Position numbers and translations under genes: made by a program
The notes under the pieces: model-generated
Databases searched by the model: none
What the model saw: the letters and a program-made list of their open reading frames with translations, nothing else
What the model was told of the DNA's origin: nothing
Assembly: GCA_947378425.1 (NCBI GenBank)
Contig: CANCJV010000003.1
Coordinates: 1 to 64,000 of the forward strand
Direction of reading: 5' to 3'
DNA from: Synechococcaceae cyanobacterium
GTDB taxonomy: Bacteria > Cyanobacteriota > Cyanobacteriia > PCC-6307 > Cyanobiaceae
Length of the DNA: 64,000 nt
Shown: in pieces, positions 1-9,548 of the stretch
Layout of the letters: every line of letters starts with the position of its first letter
Numbering within the stretch: the first letter of the stretch is position 1

Positions 1-73
1 CCTGGTTAAGAAGCTGATCAGCCGTTCTCAGCTTGCGGATGATCTGTTCGGGGCTGTGGCGTTTGCGTTTCAT
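1..73 (-). CDS. IS3-family transposase OrfA, N-terminus only (partial)
   Basis: The first 24 residues are visible and begin MKRKRHSPEQIIRKLR, the typical start of the helix-turn-helix OrfA protein of IS3-family elements. OrfA binds the element ends and, through programmed frameshifting with OrfB, forms the active transposase. A good ribosome binding site (GGAGAAG) precedes the ATG. The rest of the gene lies outside the window, so intactness cannot be judged. Confidence 0.75.
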   Translation of the reverse strand, partial: MKRKRHSPEQIIRKLRTADQLLNQ

Positions 74-148
74 GGGGCTTCTCCTGGCCAAGTCTGGCCG
101 ATAGGGAAGCTCTCATAAGGACTGGTTCAGTTTTTGGGGCCCACGTCA
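1..148 (-). mobile_element. Left end of an IS3-family insertion sequence
   Basis: The stretch reads on the minus strand as the terminal part of an IS3-family element. The outer end at about 148 begins TGACGTGGGCCCC followed by an A-run and ACTGAACCAG, which resembles IS3-family terminal repeats. A transposase orfA start lies about 75 bases inside. The element leaves the window at position 1, so its other end and target duplication are not visible. It adjoins the broken integrase gene on its right. Confidence 0.7.
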
Positions 149-363
149 AGGGATCATTGCCCAGGACCTTTCCCGTAGACCCCAATACGGACATCCACTA
201 CTGTGTTGTCTCGTCCAGGGGGGAACCGCATCCGACCAGCAAAGGACTTGCCACCCCCTCTGCTGATGGGTTCTACCACTAAGAACAACGAGTCCCCACA
301 AGATGGTTTCTGCCTTTTGTCCGTTGCTTTGTAAGCACGAATCTGCGAGTCAGTGAGAGGCAT
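149..363 (-). pseudogene. Truncated tyrosine integrase (DUF4102 N-terminal domain)
   Basis: Starting at MPLTDSQIRAYK the fragment covers the N-terminal DUF4102-type domain of a P4-like phage/island integrase. It ends with the block YGKGPGQ, which also occurs in the complete integrase at 24604-25836. The codon that is Trp in the complete gene is TGA here (154-156), and homology stops a few bases later at the IS3-family end. No catalytic domain (R, HxxR, Y) remains, so the protein cannot recombine. It presumably belonged to a second element inserted next to the first, because it has its own arm-type repeats and lies beside a tRNA-end copy. Identification of the family is firm; the order of the two lesions is unknown. 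Confidence 0.8.
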
Positions 364-370
364 TTCAGGT

Positions 371-433
371 TTCCACCCACACAGATTATATCCACCCACA
401 TAACCCCTATTTCCACCGACATTTTCACCCACA
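371..433. repeat. Four arm-type repeats upstream of the broken integrase
   Basis: Four copies of a TTCCACCCA-like word start at 371, 390, 411 and 424 (spacing 19, 21 and 13). They begin 8 bases upstream of the integrase start codon. Such short direct repeats beside an integrase are typical arm-type binding sites. The intact integrase at the other end has four repeats of a different word with spacing 19, 22 and 12. Confidence 0.55.
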
Positions 434-943
434 CATTTTCAGGACATCCTGGTGTTTTCAGAAACCAATCAGGACCGTAAAATGACGAAAGTCCCAATCC
501 TGGAAGGGAAGTGGGACTTCGGGAGACCTCTTGGGAAGTACTCAGAACGGAGAGGGTGTCCTCTTCAGGGAGACCCAGAAGGACTGCGCTGGACCACTTT
601 TGCCAGTTAAGACCCCTGTGACACCAACATTTACACCAACACTTTGAGCGGTCTGTAGCGGACCGCATCGGACCAGTTGAAACGATTTCGCTTCCGTCGA
701 TTTCAGGGTGCCTCACCCGCCTCAACACACCACCCCTCCCGAACCACCCACCGAGAACCCCACCGACCTCCCTTCCGATTCGGATGCCCTGGCGCATCAG
801 ACCCTGATGAATCGGGCAGGTCGGCAGGGTGACGCAGCGCCTGCCGACCTCATAACGGAAGTGCTGGCAGGTCATGCAGACCCTTGAGGAGCGGGCAAGG
901 TCTTGCAGACGGGTAAAATCGTTGTTGCAAATTCAACAAATCC
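434..943. other. Intergenic stretch with attachment-site copy and a coding remnant
   Basis: No convincing complete gene is present. It contains the 13-bp copy of the tRNA-Ser end (546-558). Further right, a plus-strand open stretch of about 65 codons ends at 887 and finishes with DLITEVLAGHAD. That peptide resembles NLMAKVLTGHTD encoded at about 2476-2511, so both may be remnants of one gene family. Confidence 0.5.
546..558. repeat. Attachment-site core copy, distal (att)
   Basis: The 13-mer AACGGAGAGGGTG is identical to the sequence at 26020-26032, which spans the 3' end of tRNA-Ser. It lies about 183 bases upstream of the broken integrase, the same distance as between the intact integrase and the tRNA end. 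This supports its reading as the far end of the island. Confidence 0.55.
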
Positions 944-1696
944 GTGAACCAGATTCGCAGTTCACTCTCCAAGGTTCCAGAAGTCACACTGGCATTCTGG
1001 GTGATCAAAATTCTCGCCACCACGGTCGGTGAAACAGCAGCAGATTTCTTGAATGAGAACCTGGGTATAGGTCTGCCCAAAACCTCCCTAATCATGCTTG
1101 CTCTGCTTGCTGGAGCACTCACCTATCAGTTGCTTCTCAAGGAATATATCGCCTCTGCCTATTGGTTGGTTATCGTCTTCATAAGCGTTGTCGGAACACT
1201 CATCACAGACAACCTGACAGATGGTTTGGGGATTCCCTTACTCAATAGCAGCATTGCTTTCCTGGTTGCTCTTGTAGTCGTCTTCATTGGATGGCATCGG
1301 CAGGAGGGCACGATTTCCATTCACTCAATTACCACTTTTCCCAGAGAAATCTTTTACTGGTTGGCGGTTCTGTTCACCTTTGCGCTTGGAACGGCAACTG
1401 GCGATCTGTTTGCCGAAAGTTTTGAACTGGGTTACCTGAATTCGGGACTTATATTCCTTGGCATCATTGGGATAATTGCTCTTCTCTACCGTTTTGGGAC
1501 GATCAAGGAAAACATTGCCTTTTGGTTGGCATACATATTGACAAGACCGCTAGGGGCATCCTTTGGTGACTTGCTTTCCCAGGCGAAAAGTGAAGGTGGA
1601 TTGGGTTTTGGTGCTACTGCAACAACGATTGCTTTCATCATCGCAATCGCCATAGCAGTAAGCATGAGCAAAGCAGATCCAGTAGTCGAGGAGTAA
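944..1696 (+). CDS. DUF347/COG4705-like membrane protein
   Basis: This 250-residue protein has about eight hydrophobic segments arranged as four similar units. Each unit has a motif of the type T-x-G-D/E-x-x-x-D, for example TTVGETAADFL near residue 27 and ATGDLF near 151. Repeats of this sort define the DUF347 proteins (COG4705), multi-pass inner-membrane proteins of unknown biochemical role. The start is GTG, with no strong ribosome binding site. It stands alone on the plus strand ahead of a DedA-family gene. Family membership comes from the repeat pattern; no function is claimed. Confidence 0.75.
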   Translation: MNQIRSSLSKVPEVTLAFWVIKILATTVGETAADFLNENLGIGLPKTSLIMLALLAGALTYQLLLKEYIASAYWLVIVFISVVGTLITDNLTDGLGIPLLNSSIAFLVALVVVFIGWHRQEGTISIHSITTFPREIFYWLAVLFTFALGTATGDLFAESFELGYLNSGLIFLGIIGIIALLYRFGTIKENIAFWLAYILTRPLGASFGDLLSQAKSEGGLGFGATATTIAFIIAIAIAVSMSKADPVVEE

Positions 1697-1827
1697 CGAG
1701 AAAACTATGCACTCACGCATCCGTCTGGAAATAAGACCAGAAGGAACCAGCAAAGTTTCGCCGTTCATAAGTTCCAAACACCTACCATCCGCTAGGATGT
1801 GTCCCAGAAATGAACAGAGGGAATTAA

Positions 1828-2433
1828 ATGCTTGAGTTTATCGGCAATCTCGTCAGCAATGGTGGGTATGTAGGGGTGTTTTTTGCAATGCTGATCGAAA
1901 ACTTCCTACAGTTCATCCCTTCGGAAGCAATTATGCCGCTGGCAGGTTTTCTAGTCGCCCAAGGTAAACTTGGTTTTATTCAAACCTGTATTGCGGGAAC
2001 ACTGGGAACAATTCTAGGAACTCTACCTTGGTACGGTATGGGCAGGATGGTCAACGAAGAGAAGATGGAGCACTTTGTAGAACGCCGCGGAACCTGGTTT
2101 GGAGTGACCAAAGGGAAACTGAAAAAATCAAGAGTCTGGTTTCAAAAATATGGAAATGCGATTGTATTCTGGGGGCGTCTCGTGCCAATTCTCCGAACCC
2201 TAATTTCAATTCCAGCGGGAATTGAAATGATGTCATTCAGACCATTCCTCTTATGGACTGCGCTGGGAAGTTTATTATGGAATATTTTCTTGACAACATC
2301 AGGATATTTTCTTGGCAAGAATTGGGAGCAAGTTCACAGCGCAATGAAACCGATTACAGTCTTAATCGCATTCGGGTTTATAGCACTAATAGTGGCAGTT
2401 GTTGGCAAAGGGAGGTCCAAGTCAAATGCCTAA
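1828..2433 (+). CDS. DedA/VTT-family membrane protein
   Basis: The 201-residue protein shows the DedA pattern: an N-terminal membrane segment with a membrane-embedded acidic residue (FFAMLIENFLQFIPSEAIMPLAGF), a G-rich central region (GTLGTILGTLPWYGMGR), the conserved block FWGRLVPILRTLISIPAG with its essential-type Arg residues, and a C-terminal hydrophobic helix. DedA proteins are inner-membrane transporters of the VTT superfamily, several of which recycle undecaprenyl phosphate or move lipids. The substrate cannot be told from sequence. A purine-rich stretch (AGAGGGAATTAA) lies before the ATG. Core-type DedA genes exist in cyanobacteria, so this one may be an accessory copy. Confidence 0.85.
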   Translation: MLEFIGNLVSNGGYVGVFFAMLIENFLQFIPSEAIMPLAGFLVAQGKLGFIQTCIAGTLGTILGTLPWYGMGRMVNEEKMEHFVERRGTWFGVTKGKLKKSRVWFQKYGNAIVFWGRLVPILRTLISIPAGIEMMSFRPFLLWTALGSLLWNIFLTTSGYFLGKNWEQVHSAMKPITVLIAFGFIALIVAVVGKGRSKSNA

Positions 2434-2680
2434 CTTGGAATAAAAAGTAGAAAAAACTTATGGCAGCAAACCTGCTTGCAACCTCATGGCGAAAGTGTTG
2501 ACTGGTCATACAGATCGATTTCAAGGCAGTTCCTACGACCATCTGCGAGCACTGCGGGATGGAGGTCAAGGGCAACCAATGGACTTTCAAGCAGCACCAG
2601 CAGAGCAAGCGGTGTCAGAAAGCACAGTCAAAGAAGCAAGCAGAATCTTGAATGGAAATCCTGAAACTGGAGGATGTTCA

Positions 2681-3013
2681 GTGCCTTATCTGTTCTCCTA
2701 CGGAACCCTGCAACAAGAAGAAGTTCAACTCAGCACCTTTGACAGAAAACTCAAAGGGGCACCAGATACTTTGATTGGATATATTATCGCAGAGGTTAGA
2801 ATTGAAGATCCAGGGGTAGTTGAAACAAGCGGCAAAGAGTTTCACCCGATTGCACGAAAAACAGGTGCATTTAACCACCGTATTCCAGGCACTGCCTTTG
2901 AGGTCACAGAAGAAGAACTGAAACACTCCGACAGTTATGAGGTTGATGCCTATAGGCGTGTTGAGACGGCGCTTGCCTCTGGGAAAAGTGCTTGGGTGTA
3001 TGTTGAGGCGTGA
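2681..3013 (+). CDS. Gamma-glutamylcyclotransferase-fold (AIG2-like) protein
   Basis: A GTG start preceded by GGAGGA with correct spacing gives a 110-residue protein beginning VPYLFSYGTLQ. The YGTL motif forms the phosphate-loop-like entry of GGCT-fold proteins. The later segment GTAFEVTEEELKHSDSYE ending in YRR matches the family's region carrying the catalytic-type acidic residue. GGCT/AIG2-like enzymes release 5-oxoproline from gamma-glutamyl amines or peptides; the substrate here is unknown. The reading frame is open further upstream (to 2486), but that part has no GGCT similarity and looks like remnant sequence. The stop overlaps the next start. Confidence 0.75.
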   Translation: MPYLFSYGTLQQEEVQLSTFDRKLKGAPDTLIGYIIAEVRIEDPGVVETSGKEFHPIARKTGAFNHRIPGTAFEVTEEELKHSDSYEVDAYRRVETALASGKSAWVYVEA

Positions 3014-3192
3014 TGGAGAACCTGAATTGGGGATACATCCAACTGGGACTAGTTGCCCTTGCCTTTGGTGGTCTACAGATCTGGTGGATTAGCAGTGTCT
3101 TTTGGAGGCGTGATTTGGCAAGACCAAAAAGCGGTGGGGAGTTCCGCAAGACCTTGGAGCGGATCTGGTCGAAGGGGCAGCGAACGCCATAG
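3013..3192 (+). CDS. Small single-pass membrane protein, unknown
   Basis: A 59-residue product starts at the ATG overlapping the stop of the GGCT-like gene, which suggests translational coupling. It has one hydrophobic segment (about residues 9-31, rich in Leu, Ile and Trp) followed by a basic tail. No family is recognised. Confidence 0.5.
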   Translation: MENLNWGYIQLGLVALAFGGLQIWWISSVFWRRDLARPKSGGEFRKTLERIWSKGQRTP

Positions 3193-3269
3193 GGGGGCAG
3201 TGGTGCCGTCGCTACGAGAACAGCAGTAACGATGCACCCAGTGCATAACGGGCAAAACCCAGTCCCAGA

Positions 3270-5360
3270 GTGCAGAATGGGCATAAGCGACCCGTCCCAG
3301 TGCCCGACTCAGAGACCCTCCCCACCATCCAGAGCGACGACGAAGACCTGGGGGATCTGCTACTGGAGGTGCTCCCTGGTGACGGGACGACCATCGGGAA
3401 CCTTTCAGCACGGGAAGCACTGAGCAGGGCAGCAGAGCGGCAGGTCAGTGAGGAGGAGTACACAACAGTCAAAAACCACCTGGTGAGTCTCGGTCTGATT
3501 CTCAAGGGGCAGGGTCGTGGTGGATCCGTTCGCTTGGCGGAAGCGACCGAGGGCGGCAGTCGCTACACAGCACCTTCAGCAGCAACCACGCCCCGAAGGT
3601 CTTCACCCAGCAAGGGAACTGCCGAACCTGATTTCCAGATTGGGCAGAAACTGACCCTCTCCCAACTGGAGTCATTTCTCTGGAAGAGTGCCGACATCCT
3701 GCGGGGAAGCATGGATGCCTCGGAGTTCAAGGACTACATCTTCGGGATGCTTTTCCTGAAGCGTCTGTCCGATGCCTATGAAGAGGCACGGGAGGGTGTG
3801 ATCAAGTACTACCTGGACAAGGGCAAGACCCAGGAGCAGGCAGAGGCACTGGCAGAGGACAAGGACGAATACGACAAGACCTTCTATGTGCCTGAAAAAG
3901 GGCGATGGAAAAACCTCAAGGATCTCAAGCACGACATCGGTGCTGAGATGAACAAGGCAACCGAAGCGATTGAGGAACAGAACCCAACACTTGAGGGGGT
4001 GCTAGTTTCCATTGACTTCAACATCAAGAACAAACTTAATGACAGCAAACTCAGGGATCTACTCTCCCACTACTCCAAGTTCCGCCTGAGATCAGAGGAC
4101 TTTGAGCGTCCTGATCTTTTGGGCGCTGCCTATGAGTACCTTATCAAGATGTTCGCTGATTCAGCGGGCAAGAAGGGTGGTGAGTTCTACACCCCTGTTG
4201 AAGTTGTTCGGTTGCTTGTTGCTCTACTGCGACCACGAGCAGGAATGAGAATTCTGGACCCCACCTGCGGTTCTGGAGGAATGTTCATCGGAATCAGGAA
4301 CTACCTGGAAAGTCATGGGGAGAATCCAGCGAACCTCCAGTTGTTTGGGCAGGAGATGAACCTGAGCACCTGGGCGATCTGCAAACTGAACATGTTCCTT
4401 CATGGCGTCTTCAGTGCAGATATTCGCAAAGGTGACACGATCACTGATCCTCAGCATGTACTCAACGGTGTTTTGATGCTGTTTGATCGGGTGATTGCTA
4501 ACCCTCCCTTCTCCCTGAAGAACTGGGGTCGGGAATCTGCTGAGCACGATGGTTATGGACGGTTCCGCTTTGGAATTCCACCCAAGGACGCTGGTGATCT
4601 TGCATTTGTTCAGCACATGATCGCCTCACTCAATCAAGAGGGCATGATGGGTGTGGTGGTTCCTCATGGGGTTCTGTTCCGTGGTGGTCAAGAAGGAGAG
4701 ATCCGTAAGGGCATCCTTGAGGACGACTTGGTGGAAGCAGTCATTGGTCTGCCTTCAGGGTTGTTCTACGGCACTGGTATTCCTGCAGCACTGCTGATCA
4801 TCAATAAAAACAAAATTGCTGAGCGTCGTGGGAAAGTGCTTTTCATCAACGCTGAACTGGACTACCAGGAAGGCAAGAATCAAAACATCCTGAGAGACCA
4901 GGACATTGAGAAGGTGGTGGGATGCTTTGACGCCTTCAACGAAATCAAGCGGTTCTCAAGGGTGGTGCCGCTGGAAGAGATACGAGAGAATGGGCACAAT
5001 CTGAACATTCGGCGTTATGCAGACACCTCACCACCACCTGAACCCTTTGATGTCCGCGGCATTCTTCATGGAGGGGTGCCGATCAAGGAAGTTCGGAGTG
5101 ATTACATCCAGGAGATCCTTGAAGGGTTTGATGTGAGCGTGGTCCTGTTGCCGAAGGATGGGGAGTATCTGAAGTTTCGGGATGATATTCAGGAGAAGTC
5201 GCAGATCCGTCAGCATCTGGGGGACACATCTGATGCCGTGATTCAGCAGTTTGAGCGGTGGTGGGATAAGTACGGAGTCTCACTCGCTCAGATTGATGCT
5301 GAGGTCAAGGAAGCAGAGGCAGTGATGCACGGGTTCCTGAAGGAGTTGGGATATGAATGA
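3270..5360 (+). CDS. hsdM: Type I restriction-modification DNA methyltransferase subunit
   Basis: HsdM forms the M2S modification core and, with HsdR, the restriction complex, methylating adenine in the bipartite site chosen by HsdS. Residues about 20-95 look like a winged-helix extension, seen in some HsdM proteins. The usual N-terminal helical domain starts near [19 protein letters not shown]. The SAM-binding motif [13 protein letters not shown] and the catalytic motif ANPPFS of N6-adenine methylases are both intact. At 696 residues it is longer than typical HsdM because of the extension. The start is uncertain: GTG at 3270 or GTG at 3300, neither with a clear ribosome binding site. The stop overlaps hsdS by 8 bases, indicating an operon. 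Confidence 0.95.
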   Translation: MQNGHKRPVPVPDSETLPTIQSDDEDLGDLLLEVLPGDGTTIGNLSAREALSRAAERQVSEEEYTTVKNHLVSLGLILKGQGRGGSVRLAEATEGGSRYTAPSAATTPRRSSPSKGTAEPDFQIGQKLTLSQLESFLWKSADILRGSMDASEFKDYIFGMLFLKRLSDAYEEAREGVIKYYLDKGKTQEQAEALAEDKDEYDKTFYVPEKGRWKNLKDLKHDIGAEMNKATEAIEEQNPTLEGVLVSIDFNIKNKLNDSKLRDLLSHYSKFRLRSEDFERPDLLGAAYEYLIKMFADSAGKKGGEFYTPVEVVRLLVALLRPRAGMRILDPTCGSGGMFIGIRNYLESHGENPANLQLFGQEMNLSTWAICKLNMFLHGVFSADIRKGDTITDPQHVLNGVLMLFDRVIANPPFSLKNWGRESAEHDGYGRFRFGIPPKDAGDLAFVQHMIASLNQEGMMGVVVPHGVLFRGGQEGEIRKGILEDDLVEAVIGLPSGLFYGTGIPAALLIINKNKIAERRGKVLFINAELDYQEGKNQNILRDQDIEKVVGCFDAFNEIKRFSRVVPLEEIRENGHNLNIRRYADTSPPPEPFDVRGILHGGVPIKEVRSDYIQEILEGFDVSVVLLPKDGEYLKFRDDIQEKSQIRQHLGDTSDAVIQQFERWWDKYGVSLAQIDAEVKEAEAVMHGFLKELGYE

Positions 5361-6576
5361 CTGGAAGGAGTTGCCCCTCGGAGATGTCGCGGACCCCAAT
5401 GACCGCTATTCATTTAGCGGAGGACCATTTGGTTCCAATCTAAAAAGTGAAGAATACACAGAACGCGGGGTCAGGATCATTCAACTTCAGAATATAGGAG
5501 ACGGGATTTTCAGGGATGACTACAAGATATACACAAGCGAGGATAAGGCGGACGAGTTATTCTCTTGCAATATCTACCCAGGAGAGATTATTCTATCAAA
5601 GATGGGCGATCCAGTCGCAAGAGCGACGCTCATCCCCGACACAGACGAGCGATACCTCATGGCATCCGACGGAATCAGATTGAAAGTTGATCAGACAAGG
5701 TTTGACTCCACTTTTATCTTGAATGCAATCAACTCACCCCAGTTTCGGGGAACCGCCGAAGCAGTAAGCGTAGGAAGCACAAGAAAACGAATTGGACTGA
5801 CAACTCTGAAGGGACTGACAATATCTGCTCCCCCACTCCCCGAGCAGAAGAAGATCGCCGAGATACTCTCTGGGATTGACAGAAGCATTGAGGCAAGGCG
5901 GTCATCAATTCAGAAGGCAGTCAGCATTATGAATGCAATGAAGGAGGACTTGATGGCAGGGGCAGAAGAGTGGGAAGAGCACGAACTTGGCGAGTTGCTC
6001 GCTTTTAGAAATGGTCTCAATACGGAAAAAGAGAATTTTGGACAAGGAGTACCATTTGTTTCGTACAAGAATGTTTATTCAGGCGGGATAGTGACAGCAA
6101 AGAACTTGACACAGAAGGTTTCACTCTCGGCGGGTGAAGAAGAGCGATTCTCCCTAAGATCAGGCGACATCCTTTTTACAAGAACTTCCGAGACGCCTGA
6201 AGAGATTGGGTTTTCATGCGTGTTTGATGACACACATGGAAGTGCCGTCTTCAATGGTTTTTGCATAAGGGGGAGACCCCTGGAAGAAGGAAAACTAACG
6301 CCTGACTTCGCCTCTTTCGCGCTTAGATCGGAATCCGTGCTATCTCAGATGAGATTCTTGTGTAAATACACAACAAGGGCGGGGATCAGTGCAGAGTCGC
6401 TTTCCAAGGTAAGAGTCCGCATCCCAAACCCGAAGACCCAGCAACAACTGGCGGATTCTTTGATTGCAGTCAGGGAATATTGTTCAGTCCAAGGCGAATC
6501 TGTACGCCATCTAATTGATATCAAGAAATCAGTTTCTTCAGACCTCCTCTCAGGACGCAAGAGGGTCAGCATCTAA
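5353..6576 (+). CDS. hsdS: Type I restriction-modification specificity subunit
   Basis: HsdS recognises the two half-sites of a type I target. The 407-residue protein has the standard two target-recognition domains. The first (about 1-150) is followed by the conserved helical spacer [17 protein letters not shown]. The second (about 200-370) is followed by [15 protein letters not shown] and a closing helix. The gene overlaps hsdM by 8 bases, and hsdR starts 2 bases after its stop. No frameshift or internal inverted repeats for HsdS shuffling are apparent, so a single fixed specificity is expected. The recognised sequence cannot be predicted here. Confidence 0.93.
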   Translation: MNDWKELPLGDVADPNDRYSFSGGPFGSNLKSEEYTERGVRIIQLQNIGDGIFRDDYKIYTSEDKADELFSCNIYPGEIILSKMGDPVARATLIPDTDERYLMASDGIRLKVDQTRFDSTFILNAINSPQFRGTAEAVSVGSTRKRIGLTTLKGLTISAPPLPEQKKIAEILSGIDRSIEARRSSIQKAVSIMNAMKEDLMAGAEEWEEHELGELLAFRNGLNTEKENFGQGVPFVSYKNVYSGGIVTAKNLTQKVSLSAGEEERFSLRSGDILFTRTSETPEEIGFSCVFDDTHGSAVFNGFCIRGRPLEEGKLTPDFASFALRSESVLSQMRFLCKYTTRAGISAESLSKVRVRIPNPKTQQQLADSLIAVREYCSVQGESVRHLIDIKKSVSSDLLSGRKRVSI

Positions 6577-6578
6577 CA

Positions 6579-9548
6579 ATGGAAGGTGACGAGCGGAAAC
6601 TGGTTGAACTCCCCGCCCTTGAACAACTCAAGAGTCTGGGATGGTCTCATCTGGATGGCACCACGCTCGTTCCAGGCACCTCAAATCACCGCTCATCACT
6701 CAAGGATGTGGTCCTCACTCCAAACCTTGAGCAGGCAATCCAACGCATCAACCCCTGGATCAACGAAGACAATCTCCGCAAGGTCGTCCGAGAAGTCTCC
6801 ATAATTCAGACCGCCACGCTGATGGAGGCAAACCAGTGGTTCTGGGAACGCCTTACCCAGTACTCCAGCGTGGATCAGGACCTGGGCAGTGGTCGTCGTG
6901 GTCAGACACTGAAACTGATTGACTTTGACCAACCAGAGAACAACGAGTTCCTCTGCGTTGATCAGTTCAAGATCCAGGGTCCAACCCAGAACATCATTCC
7001 TGACATCCTGCTTTTCGTGAATGGATTGCCGTTGGGTGTGATGGAGTGCAAGTCGCCCTTCGTAACTGATCCAATGGCAGAGGGCATCAATCAACTACGC
7101 CGCTACGCCAACCTCAGGAATCCAAGCGATACAGAAGGATGCGAGAAACTATTGCACTATAACCAAGTGATGATTTCTACCCACAGAGATGGGGCAAGAG
7201 TTGGGACAATTTCATCGCTTGCTGAGCACTACCTTGAATGGAAAGATCCCTATCCGCTCACGAAAGAGGATGTGGGTAAAAATGCAACGCCTCAAAATCT
7301 CCTGATCCAAGGTTTGTTGCATCCAAGGAACTTCCTGGACATCATCCAGAACTTCACAGTCTTTGAGACCGATAGCGGTCGCACGATCAAGAAGATCGCC
7401 CGCTACCAGCAGTTCAGAGCAGTTCATAAAACCCTGAAACGCCTCAAAACGAAGGGAAGTCGCAAGAATAAAGGTGGGGTGATCTGGCATACACAGGGAT
7501 CGGGTAAATCCCTGACCATGGTCTTCCTCACCCTAAAGATCCGTAGGGATTCACTGCTACGAGACTACAAACTGGTTTTCCTGACGGACCGTACCCAACT
7601 GGATGGACAACTGACCGCCACCTTCCGAAGGGCACAAGGGGAAACCGTCCTTCATGCCACATCGGTCAGTCATCTAAAGGAACTGCTCGCCAAGGATGCT
7701 TCTGATCTGGTCACCGCCACGATCCAGAAACTGCAGGAGGGTGACTTCGGGTTCGCCTGCCTGAATGACTCTGATCGGATCATCGTGCTGGCGGACGAGG
7801 CACACCGCACTCAGTACGGGACATTGGGTGCCGCCATCAACACTGCTCTGCCCAATGCCCCCAAAATTGCCTTTACAGGCACACCTCTGATCATCAGCGA
7901 GAAGACCACAGGAGAGTTCGGGTCCTACATAGACACCTACACCATTGAGCAGGCAGTCGCAGATGGTGCCACCTGCCAGATTCTCTACGAAGGAAGGGAG
8001 GTAAGCACCAAGGTCACTGGTGATTCGCTGGATGCCCTGTTTGATCGCTACTTCCAGGACAGGACCCCAGAAGAAAAGTCAGCGATCAAGAAGAAGTACG
8101 GCACGGAAAGGGCAGTCCTGGAAGCACCTCAACGCCTTGAATGGGTGGGACTGGATCTGGTCGGGCACTACCGCAGCACGATTCTGCCCAATGGGTTCAA
8201 GGGGATTCTGGTAACCAGTAGCAGGGAAGCAGCGGTCACCTACAAGCAAAAACTGGATCAGATCCCAGGAGCACCAGAGTCAGCAGTGGTGATTTCAGGC
8301 GATCACAACGACCCACCCCACATCTCTAAATGGACCAATCCTGCCGATCACAAGAAGGCGATTGAGAACTTCAAGAAACCGCTCAGCGAGCACCCACTTT
8401 CGCTGCTGATCGTCAAGGACATGCTGCTAACGGGGTTTGATGCCCCCATTTGTCAGGTCATGTATCTGGACCGCAAACTGACCGATCACAACCTCTTGCA
8501 AGCAATCGCACGGGTGAATCGGACTGCCGCCAATAAGTTCTGCGGGTACATCGTGGATTACTACGGTTTGACCGACTATCTGGCGGATGCTCTCAAGGTC
8601 TTCTCCTCCTCTGATGTTCAAGGTGCTCTCAAGAACCTCAAGGACGAGATCCCGAAATTGCAAGCAGCACACAACAGAGTCAAGCAGCATCTGAAGAAAA
8701 CTGACCTACAGGACATTGATGCCTGTATTGAACTGCTGGAGGACGAACTCAAGCGTCAGCGGTTTGAGATGGACTTTCGGACCTTCGCCAAGCAGGTGGA
8801 GATTGTTTTACCAGATCCAGCAGCGAACCCTTTTCTTGCTGACCTCAAAGCACTGGGGAAGGTGGTGATCGGATGCAGGAACCGCTATCGGGATGAACAG
8901 TTGAATCTCGTTGGGTGCGGCGAGAAGGTCCGAAAACTCATAGAGGATCATGTGCGTGCCACAGGAGTGGATCCACGAGTACCACCCACCAAACTCTTTG
9001 ATGTGGAGTTTGAGCAGGTCCTTGCCGCACAGACCAGCGATAGGGCAAAGGCGTCCGAGATAGAACACGCCACCAAGGCGGTTCTCAAGGTCAAGATGGA
9101 CGATGACCCCGAGTACTACCAGTCTCTGGCGCTACGTCTGGAGGAGATCATCCAGAAATACCAGCAGAAGTGGAAGGAACTGGTTCAGCAACTCCTCCTG
9201 TTCCGTGACGACATGGAGGAGGAGAGGAGCAAGAAGGCGCGTGAACTCGGATTGAACCAGACCGAATTTGCCTTCCACGGGGTGCTGATGGCAGAGATCA
9301 TCAAGGCATCAGGCGATGACTCCATGGACGAGGAGACCCATCAACGGGTGCTGAACCTGACCAAGGAACTGGTCGCCAAGTTTCAGGAGGCAACCCAGAT
9401 CGTCGGGTCCTTTGAGAAGTGGGATGAGATTGCCCAAATCAAAAAGCAGATCAAGCGGGCAATTCTGGATCAACCGTTCGGGGATAAGGCACTGGTGGAT
9501 GCGGTGACGGAGCGATTGATGGATCTGGGTAAAAGGCACTTCCGATGA
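6579..9548 (+). CDS. hsdR: Type I restriction endonuclease subunit (translocase/nuclease)
   Basis: HsdR supplies ATP-driven DNA translocation and cleavage. The PD-(D/E)XK nuclease site is visible as D142 and E156-C157-K158. The helicase domain has Walker A HTQGSGKSLTM, the DEAH-type box LADEAHRTQ and motif III FTGTP. Motif VI-like ARVNRTA lies further on, and the long C-terminal helical region that docks to the methylase follows. All key motifs are intact at 989 residues, within the normal range, so an active restriction system is likely. It starts just after hsdS and ends in a 4-base overlap with the metallopeptidase gene. Confidence 0.95.
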   Translation: MEGDERKLVELPALEQLKSLGWSHLDGTTLVPGTSNHRSSLKDVVLTPNLEQAIQRINPWINEDNLRKVVREVSIIQTATLMEANQWFWERLTQYSSVDQDLGSGRRGQTLKLIDFDQPENNEFLCVDQFKIQGPTQNIIPDILLFVNGLPLGVMECKSPFVTDPMAEGINQLRRYANLRNPSDTEGCEKLLHYNQVMISTHRDGARVGTISSLAEHYLEWKDPYPLTKEDVGKNATPQNLLIQGLLHPRNFLDIIQNFTVFETDSGRTIKKIARYQQFRAVHKTLKRLKTKGSRKNKGGVIWHTQGSGKSLTMVFLTLKIRRDSLLRDYKLVFLTDRTQLDGQLTATFRRAQGETVLHATSVSHLKELLAKDASDLVTATIQKLQEGDFGFACLNDSDRIIVLADEAHRTQYGTLGAAINTALPNAPKIAFTGTPLIISEKTTGEFGSYIDTYTIEQAVADGATCQILYEGREVSTKVTGDSLDALFDRYFQDRTPEEKSAIKKKYGTERAVLEAPQRLEWVGLDLVGHYRSTILPNGFKGILVTSSREAAVTYKQKLDQIPGAPESAVVISGDHNDPPHISKWTNPADHKKAIENFKKPLSEHPLSLLIVKDMLLTGFDAPICQVMYLDRKLTDHNLLQAIARVNRTAANKFCGYIVDYYGLTDYLADALKVFSSSDVQGALKNLKDEIPKLQAAHNRVKQHLKKTDLQDIDACIELLEDELKRQRFEMDFRTFAKQVEIVLPDPAANPFLADLKALGKVVIGCRNRYRDEQLNLVGCGEKVRKLIEDHVRATGVDPRVPPTKLFDVEFEQVLAAQTSDRAKASEIEHATKAVLKVKMDDDPEYYQSLALRLEEIIQKYQQKWKELVQQLLLFRDDMEEERSKKARELGLNQTEFAFHGVLMAEIIKASGDDSMDEETHQRVLNLTKELVAKFQEATQIVGSFEKWDEIAQIKKQIKRAILDQPFGDKALVDAVTERLMDLGKRHFR

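Noticed and set aside
279-875. 198-codon minus-strand frame near the left end
   Set aside because: It runs through the arm repeats and the attachment copy and overlaps the integrase remnant in another frame; no family.
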